Shown here: in pieces, positions 56,780 to 64,000 of the stretch
Numbering within the stretch: the first letter of the stretch is position 1
Layout: each line of letters opens with the position of its first letter
Assembly: GCF_900451005.1 (NCBI RefSeq)
Contig: NZ_UGIB01000001.1
Coordinates: 1,426,001 to 1,490,000 of the forward strand
From: Helicobacter fennelliae
GTDB lineage: Bacteria > Campylobacterota > Campylobacteria > Campylobacterales > Helicobacteraceae
Length of the DNA: 64,000 bases
Direction: 5' to 3'
The notes under the pieces: model-generated
What the model was told of the DNA's origin: nothing
The model's input: only the letters and a program-made list of their open reading frames with translations
Databases searched by the model: none
Program-made: the position numbers and the translations under genes

Positions 56780-58006
56780 TTACTTAATAATTGCTTTTAG
56801 GAATCTACGTTTGCCAATTTGAATAATATATTCGCCAGCTCCTAATGTTAGATTCTCATTCATTATCTTTTCCTTATTGATCTTGAGCGCACCTGCGTTA
56901 ATATCTCGTCTAGCTTGAGAAGTTGAGGGGCAGAGTTTTGATTCTTGAAGCAATTTGCAAATCCAAATATCTTTTGAAAATTCAAGACAAATAATATCAC
57001 TTGGAATCTCATCTTTGCTAAATATATTATCAAATTCTTGCTTAGCATTATGTGCTTGTTCCTTTGAATGAAATCGTGCTGTTATTTCTAAAGCAAGCCT
57101 TTCTTTTGCTGACTTTGGATGTAAAACACCATTTTCTACATCATGTTTGATATGTTTTATATCCGTAATTGATTGAGAGCTTAAGAGTTCATAATATCTC
57201 CACATCAATTCATCAGAAATACTCATTATTTTAGCATACATTGTATTAGGATTTTCTGTAACGCCGATGTAATTTCCTAGACTTTTACTCATTTTATTAA
57301 CCCCATCAAGCCCTTCAAGCAATGGCATTGTCAAAACAGATTGTTCTTTTTTGAGTCCATAGGATCGCTGCAAGCTCCTGCCTACAAGAAGATTAAATTT
57401 TTGATCATTCCCGCCAAGCTCAATATCACAATTTAGCGCGACAGAATCATATCCCTGCAACAAAGGATACAAAAATTCTATAATACTAATTGGTAAATTT
57501 TTGGCATATCGCTTTGCAAAATCATCTCGCTCAAGCATTCTTGCCACAGAGAAGTGAGAGCTAAGATGCACAAGCCCGCCAATCCCCAAAGCATTAATCC
57601 ACTCAGAGTTAAAGCATATATGTGTAAATTTTGGATCAAGAATCTTAAAAACTTGATCTTGATAGGTTTTTGCATTCGCTAAAACTTCCTCTTTGCTTAA
57701 TTGTTTGCGCGTTTGGCTTTTGCCACTTGGATCGCCTATGGTCGCAGTAAAATCCCCAATCACAAACTTCACATCGCCACCATATTGCTGAAAAGTAGCA
57801 AGCTTTTGGATAAGCACTGTATGTCCTAAATGCAAATCCGGTGCTGTGGGATCAAACCCAGCCTTAACAATAAAACGTTCATTACGCGTAAAAAACCGCT
57901 CAACTAATGAAGCGATGTATTCTTCTCCTATAAATTCACTTATCCCGCGCTTAATCTCTTGCATGGCTTGATGTGTGTGGGTTGTGTAGGTTTGTGATGT
58001 ATTCAT
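56780..58006 (-). CDS. tyrS: Tyrosyl-tRNA synthetase
   Basis: Class I synthetase charging tRNA-Tyr. The 408-residue protein has the HIGH-like motif HLGH (59-62), the KMSKS motif ([12 protein letters not shown]), and a C-terminal S4 RNA-binding domain ([17 protein letters not shown]). The N-terminal 14 residues ([14 protein letters not shown]) are extra; the second Met (residue 15, [11 protein letters not shown]) could be the true start. It lies between the nitronate monooxygenase-like gene and spoT, the usual Helicobacter order. Confidence 0.96.
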   Translation of the reverse strand: MNTSQTYTTHTHQAMQEIKRGISEFIGEEYIASLVERFFTRNERFIVKAGFDPTAPDLHLGHTVLIQKLATFQQYGGDVKFVIGDFTATIGDPSGKSQTRKQLSKEEVLANAKTYQDQVFKILDPKFTHICFNSEWINALGIGGLVHLSSHFSVARMLERDDFAKRYAKNLPISIIEFLYPLLQGYDSVALNCDIELGGNDQKFNLLVGRSLQRSYGLKKEQSVLTMPLLEGLDGVNKMSKSLGNYIGVTENPNTMYAKIMSISDELMWRYYELLSSQSITDIKHIKHDVENGVLHPKSAKERLALEITARFHSKEQAHNAKQEFDNIFSKDEIPSDIICLEFSKDIWICKLLQESKLCPSTSQARRDINAGALKINKEKIMNENLTLGAGEYIIQIGKRRFLKAIIK

Positions 58007-58016
58007 TATGCGATTC

Positions 58017-60158
58017 CTATTTTTGATATGCGTCTTTGAAATTTAAAAATTCAATGATTCTGAATTTCTCGCTTAATTTTTCTTTTAATTTTTTATTTTC
58101 GTTTTCGACTTCAAAAACAACCTCACAATACGAAGAGGTTTGGCTATTATCAAAGCCACTATATGATATAGAGATGACATTGCAGTTTTCTTTTGCCAAA
58201 AGCGTCAAAAATGCCGCAAGAGTGCCTTTTATGTCCTCTAATGCGACAATAACTTTAAACGCTTTGTGATTTGTTTTAGCCCATTCTACAAATACCACAG
58301 GATTACTTGCTTTGATGTCTGCACTAAATTTATCGCATAATTTATGATGAATGATAGCTTTTTGGTTTGTCAAAATCGCACCAACACTATCTCCATATTT
58401 GGGGCGACAACAATAATCAAAAGCCACGCCATTAATATTGCGATTGCTTACAAAGATAAAATTATCAAGATAAATTTCTTTAAGTTTAAACATATTGAAT
58501 CTAAATTTTGCAAATAAATTTGTCTCGCCAAAACTTTGCTTGATTTTGGTGCATATATCTTGCAGATAGGTTTTTTCATTGACACATCGCACCAAATCTA
58601 TACCAAATCCTTTAATCAAAAGATAGCGGGCAAAAATAACAGGATCTTTGCCAAAAATCGTTGCCAAAATATTGACTGCTTCTTGTTTTTCGATTTCTTT
58701 GAATCGATTTTGAAGCTGGATTCTGAGATGGTTTTTGGCTCGTGAGGTTTTGACTGCATCAACCCAAGTGTATTTTGGAGATTCTCCCTCATCACATACA
58801 ATCCGCACAATATCGCCACTTCTAAGCGTTTGAAGCAATGAGGCTTTTTGGTTATTGATATAAGCAGTTTTTGCTTTATCGCCAAGCTCGCTATGTATAG
58901 CATACGCATAATCAAGCGCAATCGCTCCTGCTGGAAGATTGAAAATATCGCCGTCTGGCGAAAAAACAACAATATCTTCGCGATACAAATCATTTTTAGC
59001 AAGCTCATAAAATTCCTCAATGTCATTATTTTGGTATTGGAGATTATGAAGCCACTCAAGGCTTGGCACAATGCCTATGTTTTTATACTTCCAATGCGCT
59101 GCCACACCGAATTCTGCGTTTTTATGCATACTAAAAGTGCGGATTTGTATCTCAAATACTGATGATTTATCAAAAATCGTCGTATGGATTGTTTGGTATG
59201 CGTTTTCTTTTGGCAGGGCTATATAATCCTTAAACCGCGATACAATAGGCTTAAACTCAAGATGAATAATGCCTAGAACTTTATAGCAATCAAGTGGGTT
59301 TTTAACCAAAATACGAATCGCCAATAAGTCCAGAATCTCATCTATGCCTATGCCTTTTCTTTGCATTTTGAGATAGATAGAATATGGTCGCTTGATTCTG
59401 CTTTCAAGCTGAAAATCATTCTCTTCAAATCCATTTTTTAGCATAAGCTCTTGGATCTTGCGTGCAAAATCATTGAGCTTGAGCGAAAAAGACTGATTAT
59501 TTTGCTTGATATAGTCTTGAATCTTGTGATATTCTTGCGGAAAAATATACAAAAAACTTTTGTCTTCTAATTCATTTTTAATACTAGAGATACCGAGTCT
59601 ATGCGAGATTGGAGCATATACGACAAGCGTTTCTTTGGCTATTCTTTGCCGCTTCTCCTCTCTTAATCCCTCAAGAGTTAGCATATTATGCAATCTATCG
59701 CTGATTTTTATCACAAGCACGCGCGGATCATCTACCGCAGAGATAAGCATTTTGCGAAAAGTAAGTGCCGCTACTGCCATTCGTTGGTTTGCAGTTTTTG
59801 GTCCTAGCTCTTCTTTGCGTATTTCATCAATCTTTGTCAATGCATCAACCAATAAAGCAACCCCTTCTCCAAACTCCTTTCTCACCTCATCTAAATCACA
59901 TTTTGTATCCTCAACAACATCATGCAACAAAGAAGCGCAAATCATCGCCTCATCACCCCCATAAAAAGCCACTAAACAAGCCACACAAAGAGGATGGACG
60001 ATATATGGTTCGCCTGTTTTGCGAAACTGCCCTTCGTGGTTTGTTTGAGCGCAAAGTATGGCTTTTTGAATATCTGGGGTGATTTCACATAAAGACGCCA
60101 AAAACTCTTTTGCTTGCGTGAAACTCTTTATTTTTTGGATAGTATTAAAAATTTCCAA
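58017..60158 (-). CDS. spoT: Bifunctional (p)ppGpp synthase/hydrolase SpoT
   Basis: Controls the stringent response. The 713-residue protein has an intact HD hydrolase domain (H55 in YIVHPLC, H79-D80 in LLHDVVEDT), a synthetase domain ([16 protein letters not shown], then [16 protein letters not shown]), a TGS domain ([28 protein letters not shown] region), and a C-terminal ACT domain. Presence of both activities fits the single RelA/SpoT homologue of Helicobacter. rpoZ lies 8 bases upstream, tyrS 10 bases downstream, so these form one transcription unit. Confidence 0.96.
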   Translation of the reverse strand: MEIFNTIQKIKSFTQAKEFLASLCEITPDIQKAILCAQTNHEGQFRKTGEPYIVHPLCVACLVAFYGGDEAMICASLLHDVVEDTKCDLDEVRKEFGEGVALLVDALTKIDEIRKEELGPKTANQRMAVAALTFRKMLISAVDDPRVLVIKISDRLHNMLTLEGLREEKRQRIAKETLVVYAPISHRLGISSIKNELEDKSFLYIFPQEYHKIQDYIKQNNQSFSLKLNDFARKIQELMLKNGFEENDFQLESRIKRPYSIYLKMQRKGIGIDEILDLLAIRILVKNPLDCYKVLGIIHLEFKPIVSRFKDYIALPKENAYQTIHTTIFDKSSVFEIQIRTFSMHKNAEFGVAAHWKYKNIGIVPSLEWLHNLQYQNNDIEEFYELAKNDLYREDIVVFSPDGDIFNLPAGAIALDYAYAIHSELGDKAKTAYINNQKASLLQTLRSGDIVRIVCDEGESPKYTWVDAVKTSRAKNHLRIQLQNRFKEIEKQEAVNILATIFGKDPVIFARYLLIKGFGIDLVRCVNEKTYLQDICTKIKQSFGETNLFAKFRFNMFKLKEIYLDNFIFVSNRNINGVAFDYCCRPKYGDSVGAILTNQKAIIHHKLCDKFSADIKASNPVVFVEWAKTNHKAFKVIVALEDIKGTLAAFLTLLAKENCNVISISYSGFDNSQTSSYCEVVFEVENENKKLKEKLSEKFRIIEFLNFKDAYQK

Positions 60159-60166
60159 AAGTTATC

Positions 60167-60388
60167 CTAATGATTGATGCTCTCTTCGATTCTCTCTAAG
60201 GTCAATTTACCTTCTGCGATTTCGCGCAATGCAATATCAGAGAGTTTTTCTGTTTTTCTATTTGCATCAACGAGAATCTCCGCTCCATTTGTCAGTTGTT
60301 TGACGCGTTTAAAAACTATATTTGACAAAATATATCTATCGTTATTTACTTGTTCAAGGGCTTTAGCCACTATTTGTTCGGTTCTCAT
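60167..60388 (-). CDS. rpoZ: RNA polymerase omega subunit
   Basis: A 73-residue subunit that stabilises the beta' subunit. MRTEQIVAKALEQVNNDRYILSNIVFKRVKQL is the standard omega N-terminus with the conserved R and the NRKTEKLSDIALREIAEGKL helix. GGAGGCAG precedes the ATG. It is the first gene of the run rpoZ-spoT-tyrS, as in H. pylori HP0776-0774 (from memory). Confidence 0.95.
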   Translation of the reverse strand: MRTEQIVAKALEQVNNDRYILSNIVFKRVKQLTNGAEILVDANRKTEKLSDIALREIAEGKLTLERIEESINH

Positions 60389-60465
60389 AATCTGCCTCCA
60401 AATCTAAAAAAATAGCTTTATTCTATAATGATCCACCTTTTATATCGATTAAATTTTAAAAATTA

Positions 60466-60471
60466 TATAAT
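60466..60471 (+). promoter_or_regulatory. Probable -10 box of cca
   Basis: TTATATAATATC contains TATAAT 30 bases before the ATG at 60501. The divergent rpoZ promoter is in the same 112-base gap. Confidence 0.45.
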
Positions 60472-60500
60472 ATCAGAAAAATAAATGGCACAACCACAAC

Positions 60501-61928
60501 ATGGCAAAAACAACACATCACATACGCACTCCACAAGAAGTGCTTGATATTATCAATATCCTAGAATCTCATGGCTTTGAAGCATATATTGTCGGGGGTT
60601 GTGTGCGAGATAGTCTGCTTCATATCACCCCAAAAGATTGGGACATCGCGACAAATGCGACCCCTTCTGAAGTGATTGAAGTGTTTAGATTCTATACGCA
60701 TTTTCGCATTTTTACAATGGGTATAAAATATGGCACAATCAGAATCCATAATCCACGCACGCAGCACACACAAACACACACAAATACACACAAAAAAACT
60801 TGCAAAAACTTGCAAGCCCATCATAGCACAGCCCATAAGCCTAAACCTCAAATCATCGAGGTTACGACTTTTAGAATCGATGGGCGATATAGCGATTTAA
60901 GACACCCTGATGATGTGTGCTTTGTTTTGAGCTTGGAGAAAGATTTGAGTAGAAGAGATTTTAGTATCAATGCCCTAGCCTATAGTCCCACACGCGATAT
61001 GTTTTTTGATTTTTTTCAAGGAGAATCTGATTTAAAAGCGCGCATTATCCGCTGTGTAGGCGATCCTAGTAAGCGATTTGAAGAAGATTGTCTAAGAATT
61101 TTAAGGGCTTTGCGTTTTAGCGCGAGTTTGCCTTGTTTTTTTCATATCGAGCAGCATACTAAGCAAGCTATTTTTTCGCTTTATCATACCCTTATCAAAT
61201 GCCCAAAAGAGCGCGTCCAAATAGAATTTAATAAAACCTTATTAGGAGATTTTGTTTCTGAAGTATTCAGAGAGTTTTTTTTTGTATTTCGCACACTTTG
61301 TCCATTATTACCCAATCTTGCTACCCCAAACAATCCGCATTTTGAGGATTTGTGTAAGGCTTTAGATTCTGCGCCAAAAATCCTTGAAGTGCGTATGGGG
61401 CTATTTGTGTATTTTTTGAGTTTAGATTCTGCCACACAAAGCCAAAACCTAGCTTTGCAAACCCTTATATCGCTCAAATATAGCAAAAAAACAATAGATT
61501 CTATTATGACTCTTTTGCGATATGCAGATACACAGATACAAGCAAACAAACCAAGCATTAAAGCAATTATTCATGCCACAAGCACGCAATCATTTGCCCT
61601 GCTCTTAGAGTTTTGGAAAGCCCAAAATAAAAATAAGAGCAAAAGTGGAGGCAGAAATAAAGCCAAAATATATGAGAATCCCTATCATATACGCACCCTC
61701 CAATCTCTTTTTCAAGATATTCTTTTGTATGATGAATGCACGAGCTTAGCGCAGTTAGCAATAAATGGCGATATGATTAAGCAAATCGCAAAAGAAGAAA
61801 ATCTCACAATACAAGGCGCACAAATAGGCGCGATACTCAAACGCCTTTTAGATGATGTGATTAATGATACATTACCAAACACCCCAAAAGCATTGCAATC
61901 TCAAGCTAGACAAATCCTTAACTCCTAA
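60501..61928 (+). CDS. cca: tRNA CCA-adding/poly(A) polymerase-family nucleotidyltransferase
   Basis: Class II nucleotidyltransferase repairing the 3' CCA of tRNAs. The 475-residue protein has the signature YIVGGCVRDSLL (GGCVRD at 32-37) and catalytic DWD (46-48), the RRDFSINALAY block (151-161), and the helical neck/body. Two species-type inserts interrupt it: residues about 83-117 (NPRTQHTQTHTNTHKKT...), from a CA-rich simple repeat, within the catalytic sheet before EVTTFRIDGRYSD; and NKNKSKSGGRNKAK near residue 375. Weak ribosome site. Since tRNA-Asn in this window already encodes CCA, repair or poly(A)-type activity is possible. Confidence 0.9.
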   Translation: MAKTTHHIRTPQEVLDIINILESHGFEAYIVGGCVRDSLLHITPKDWDIATNATPSEVIEVFRFYTHFRIFTMGIKYGTIRIHNPRTQHTQTHTNTHKKTCKNLQAHHSTAHKPKPQIIEVTTFRIDGRYSDLRHPDDVCFVLSLEKDLSRRDFSINALAYSPTRDMFFDFFQGESDLKARIIRCVGDPSKRFEEDCLRILRALRFSASLPCFFHIEQHTKQAIFSLYHTLIKCPKERVQIEFNKTLLGDFVSEVFREFFFVFRTLCPLLPNLATPNNPHFEDLCKALDSAPKILEVRMGLFVYFLSLDSATQSQNLALQTLISLKYSKKTIDSIMTLLRYADTQIQANKPSIKAIIHATSTQSFALLLEFWKAQNKNKSKSGGRNKAKIYENPYHIRTLQSLFQDILLYDECTSLAQLAINGDMIKQIAKEENLTIQGAQIGAILKRLLDDVINDTLPNTPKALQSQARQILNS

Positions 61929-62083
61929 AGCTTATTATCGTGCATTGCATTATTGCATTATTATTTTATCAAGTATGTCATATCACCCAAATCACCCAAA
62001 GCGTATTGCAACGCTAAGCTAAAATTTATCATTGTTTTTTTATAGTTGCAGCTTTAGATTCTGTAAGGTTCAAAGGTTATGCA

Positions 62084-63292
62084 ATGGATTATCATCATTT
62101 CTATTCACACATCGCCAAATCAGCTCGCCCATCGCCTGTAAGAGAGATCTTAAAAATCCTTGACAAAGAAAATATGATCTCATTTGCAGGCGGAATGCCC
62201 GATCCAAATGTCTTTCCGATCGAAGAATTCGCACAAGGAAGTGAAGTCCTCAAAACAAAAGGCGCGCAGATTCTGCAATACTCAATCACAGAGGGCAATC
62301 CACAATTACGAGAATTTATCGCCTCATGGAGTGCGCCAAGAATGGGCGGTGCTGTAAGCAATGACCAAATTATGATTACTTCAGGATCGCAGCAAATTAT
62401 TGATTTATTGTGCTGGAGTATTATTGATCCACAAGATATTGTCATCACTGAAGATCCGACATATTTAGCCGCGCTAAATGTTTTTTCTAATCATCAAGTC
62501 CAAATCCAAACGGTTGATACTGATAAGCATGGAATCAAAATAGATGATCTCGAAAGCACTTTGCAAACACTCAAAAAAAATGGCAAATCACCAAAGCTTT
62601 TGTATAGTATTGTGAATTTCCAAAACCCCTCAGGAATCGTTATTTCAGAAGAAAGACGACAAAAAATCGCCAAACTTGCTGATGAGTATGATTTTTTGAT
62701 TTTAGAAGATGATCCTTATGGGTATTTGCGCTATGAGGGCGAACATTTGCACTCTATATATAGCTATAATAATAACCGCGTCATTTATGCTGGAAGCTTC
62801 TCCAAAATCCTCTCTCCTGCTGTACGGATCGGCTGGGCTATCGGGGCAAAAGAAATTATTAGACAAATGATAATTTTCAAACAAAGTGTTGATATTTGTC
62901 CAAGCGCAATCACGCAAGAGCTTGTTTTGGAATACTGCAAAAAAGGCTATCTTGAATCCCATCTCCCTAAGATTCTTGCTTTGTATAAAGCAAAAAGAGA
63001 TGTAATGCAGCAAAGCTTTGAGAGTGATTTAGCACCACTCAAAGTCAAATGGAATACCCCAAAAGGTGGATTTTTCTTTTGGCTTGATTTAGAAGATACG
63101 CACATAAATGCCGATACACTCACCCAAAAAGCACTACAAAACAACCTTGCTGTCATTCCTGCCAAGCCTTTTTGTGTCAATCAAAACAATAGCGTGCGCT
63201 TTATCCGCTGTAATTTTTCTTATCCATCGACTGAAATCATACAAGAAGGCTCTCGCAGAATCGCGCAAAGCATTCAAGAGCTTCTTTGTTAA
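62084..63292 (+). CDS. PLP-dependent class I/II aminotransferase (LysN/MocR-like)
   Basis: A 402-residue fold type I aminotransferase of the 2-aminoadipate/MocR-related group, without the winged-helix regulator domain. ISFAGGMPDPNVFP and QYSITEGNPQLREFI near the N-terminus, NFQNPSGIVISEERR, LILEDDPYGYLRY and the PLP lysine block YAGSFSKILSPAVRIGW are visible. The ATG follows AAGGTTATGCA; another ATG is not in frame. Substrate not determinable. The MarR regulator begins 77 bases downstream on the same strand. Confidence 0.87.
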   Translation: MDYHHFYSHIAKSARPSPVREILKILDKENMISFAGGMPDPNVFPIEEFAQGSEVLKTKGAQILQYSITEGNPQLREFIASWSAPRMGGAVSNDQIMITSGSQQIIDLLCWSIIDPQDIVITEDPTYLAALNVFSNHQVQIQTVDTDKHGIKIDDLESTLQTLKKNGKSPKLLYSIVNFQNPSGIVISEERRQKIAKLADEYDFLILEDDPYGYLRYEGEHLHSIYSYNNNRVIYAGSFSKILSPAVRIGWAIGAKEIIRQMIIFKQSVDICPSAITQELVLEYCKKGYLESHLPKILALYKAKRDVMQQSFESDLAPLKVKWNTPKGGFFFWLDLEDTHINADTLTQKALQNNLAVIPAKPFCVNQNNSVRFIRCNFSYPSTEIIQEGSRRIAQSIQELLC

Positions 63293-63342
63293 AGAAAAAG
63301 TGTATGATTACACTTATCTTGCAATGAGATATGCGCTTATTA

Positions 63343-63348
63343 TATAAT
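63343..63348 (+). promoter_or_regulatory. Probable -10 box of the marR operon
   Basis: TTATATAATTTAA has TATAAT 21 bases before the marR ATG; AAAAGGA follows as ribosome site. Confidence 0.45.
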
Positions 63349-63368
63349 TTAACCAAAAAAGGATTTGC

Positions 63369-63830
63369 ATGTCATACAAAAAGATTAAAGAAATTGATGA
63401 ACAAAGTTTAAAAAACTATCGGTTTACGCGTCTTTTTGGAATGACTGCGCGCCATATAGAAAATTACATATACAAGCTTCTTCAGCCTTATGGTTTGGGA
63501 TTTGAGCAAACTGGAATGCTGTTTTTGCTCCCTTGTAGAAAAGACCTCCAACTCAATGACATCGTCAAAGAAAGCCTCAAAGACAAAACAACAATCTCAC
63601 GCGCCATCTCATCGCTTGAAAAAAAGGGCTTCATCACCAAAACCCATAGCCACAGAGATAAGCGCATTGTCTATATCAATATCACACAAGAAGGCAAAGA
63701 CAAGCTCCAAGAACTCACAGATTCTACGATTTTTTCCGAAGCAGAATCTATTTTTACAAATGCGCTCACCACAGAAGAGCAAGAAATATTCAAACAATGC
63801 CTCACAAAAATCCTCAAAGGTATGCTATGA
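63369..63830 (+). CDS. MarR-family transcriptional regulator
   Basis: A 153-residue winged-helix regulator. It contains a dimerisation helix at each end and the wing region LQLNDIVKESLKDKTTISRAI followed by LEKKGFITKTHSHRDKRIVYINITQEG, the typical MarR recognition helix and wing with the DxRxxxV block. AAAGGA precedes the ATG. Its stop overlaps the start of a membrane-fusion-protein gene (ATGA), a frequent arrangement in which MarR represses an efflux operon; this regulation is inferred. Confidence 0.9.
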   Translation: MSYKKIKEIDEQSLKNYRFTRLFGMTARHIENYIYKLLQPYGLGFEQTGMLFLLPCRKDLQLNDIVKESLKDKTTISRAISSLEKKGFITKTHSHRDKRIVYINITQEGKDKLQELTDSTIFSEAESIFTNALTTEEQEIFKQCLTKILKGML

Positions 63831-64000
63831 TCCCACACCGATGGATAGTGTGTGTATGGATTGCGCTCTTTTGTGTATTATGGCTTCCATTGTGGCTTAC
63901 TGCAAAATCCGCAGTAGAAGTAACTGAAGTCAAATACGGCAATCTCCCGCATATAGAATCTTTCATCGGTAGTTTGTATTTCAAAGAGACAAGCTCTATT
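63827..64000 (+). CDS. Membrane-fusion (HlyD/RND adaptor-like) protein, N-terminal fragment cut by the window edge
   Basis: Only the first 58 residues are present: one membrane helix (WIVCVWIALFCVLWLPLWL) and TEVKYGNLPHIESFIGSL, which resembles the start of periplasmic adaptor subunits of RND/ABC efflux pumps (V-x-x-G-x-L...). It overlaps marR by 4 bases and continues beyond the window. The assignment rests on this short fragment and the MarR neighbour. Confidence 0.6.
   Translation, partial: MIPHRWIVCVWIALFCVLWLPLWLTAKSAVEVTEVKYGNLPHIESFIGSLYFKETSSI

Overview
The window looks like chromosomal DNA of a Helicobacter species, probably of the enterohepatic type. DNA is A+T-rich, genes are tightly packed, and several gene neighbourhoods match those I remember from H. 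pylori: purU/sppA, comEC/dnaB, three outer-membrane genes beside panB-ruvB, a FliJ-like gene and a MotE/FlgY-like gene behind purA, pyrB-lipoprotein-tlyA-ribF, mqo beside an NlpC/P60 gene, and amiA-NMO-tyrS-spoT-rpoZ. These synteny statements are from memory and were not searched. The species cannot be named from the sequence alone.

Layout. 1-10.3 kb: a broken outer-membrane gene, sppA, purU, then minus-strand comEC-dnaB and an MFS exporter, then plus-strand PDZ protein, ispA and surE. 10.5-17.6 kb: a DUF411 copper-type protein, three tandem outer-membrane genes (minus), panB-ruvB (plus), and an unrecognised 490-residue coiled-coil protein (minus). 17.6-29.5 kb: ftsK (apparently with an ATT start), a small secreted protein with a DedA protein, a LysE-type exporter, a Tat-exported FAD enzyme, a two-gene nucleotide-sugar pair, tRNA-Asn, a type II NADH dehydrogenase-like protein, and a circularly permuted PstS-like protein divergent from a PhoR-like kinase. 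32-41.7 kb: two flagellar accessory genes with purA, hisZ-like and prs, then yraN, hom and pyrB (all minus), then a lipoprotein, tlyA and ribF (plus). 42-52.5 kb: a FadL-type porin, a Cd/Zn P-type ATPase, a bacteriohemerythrin, a znu zinc-uptake operon with mqo inside it, and a frameshifted NlpC/P60 lipoprotein gene. 52.5-64 kb: an ArsC/Spx-like protein, a tyrosine phosphatase, a membrane protein, amiA, a nitronate monooxygenase-like gene, tyrS, spoT, rpoZ, cca, an aminotransferase, and a MarR regulator running into a truncated membrane-fusion protein at the edge.

The most unusual content is not a gene cluster. It is a set of DNA repeats filling almost every intergenic gap: (i) a 7-mer, AGATTCT/AGAATCT, roughly ten-fold or more over-represented both between and inside genes and clustered in low-complexity protein segments; (ii) a family of about 150-200 bp elements with long nested inverted repeats, seven clear copies all in the same orientation plus one inverted remnant; (iii) REP-like hairpins with fixed GTCATTGC/GCAATCC ends and a variable, mutually compensating central stem. 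No CRISPR array, insertion sequence, rRNA or prophage was seen.
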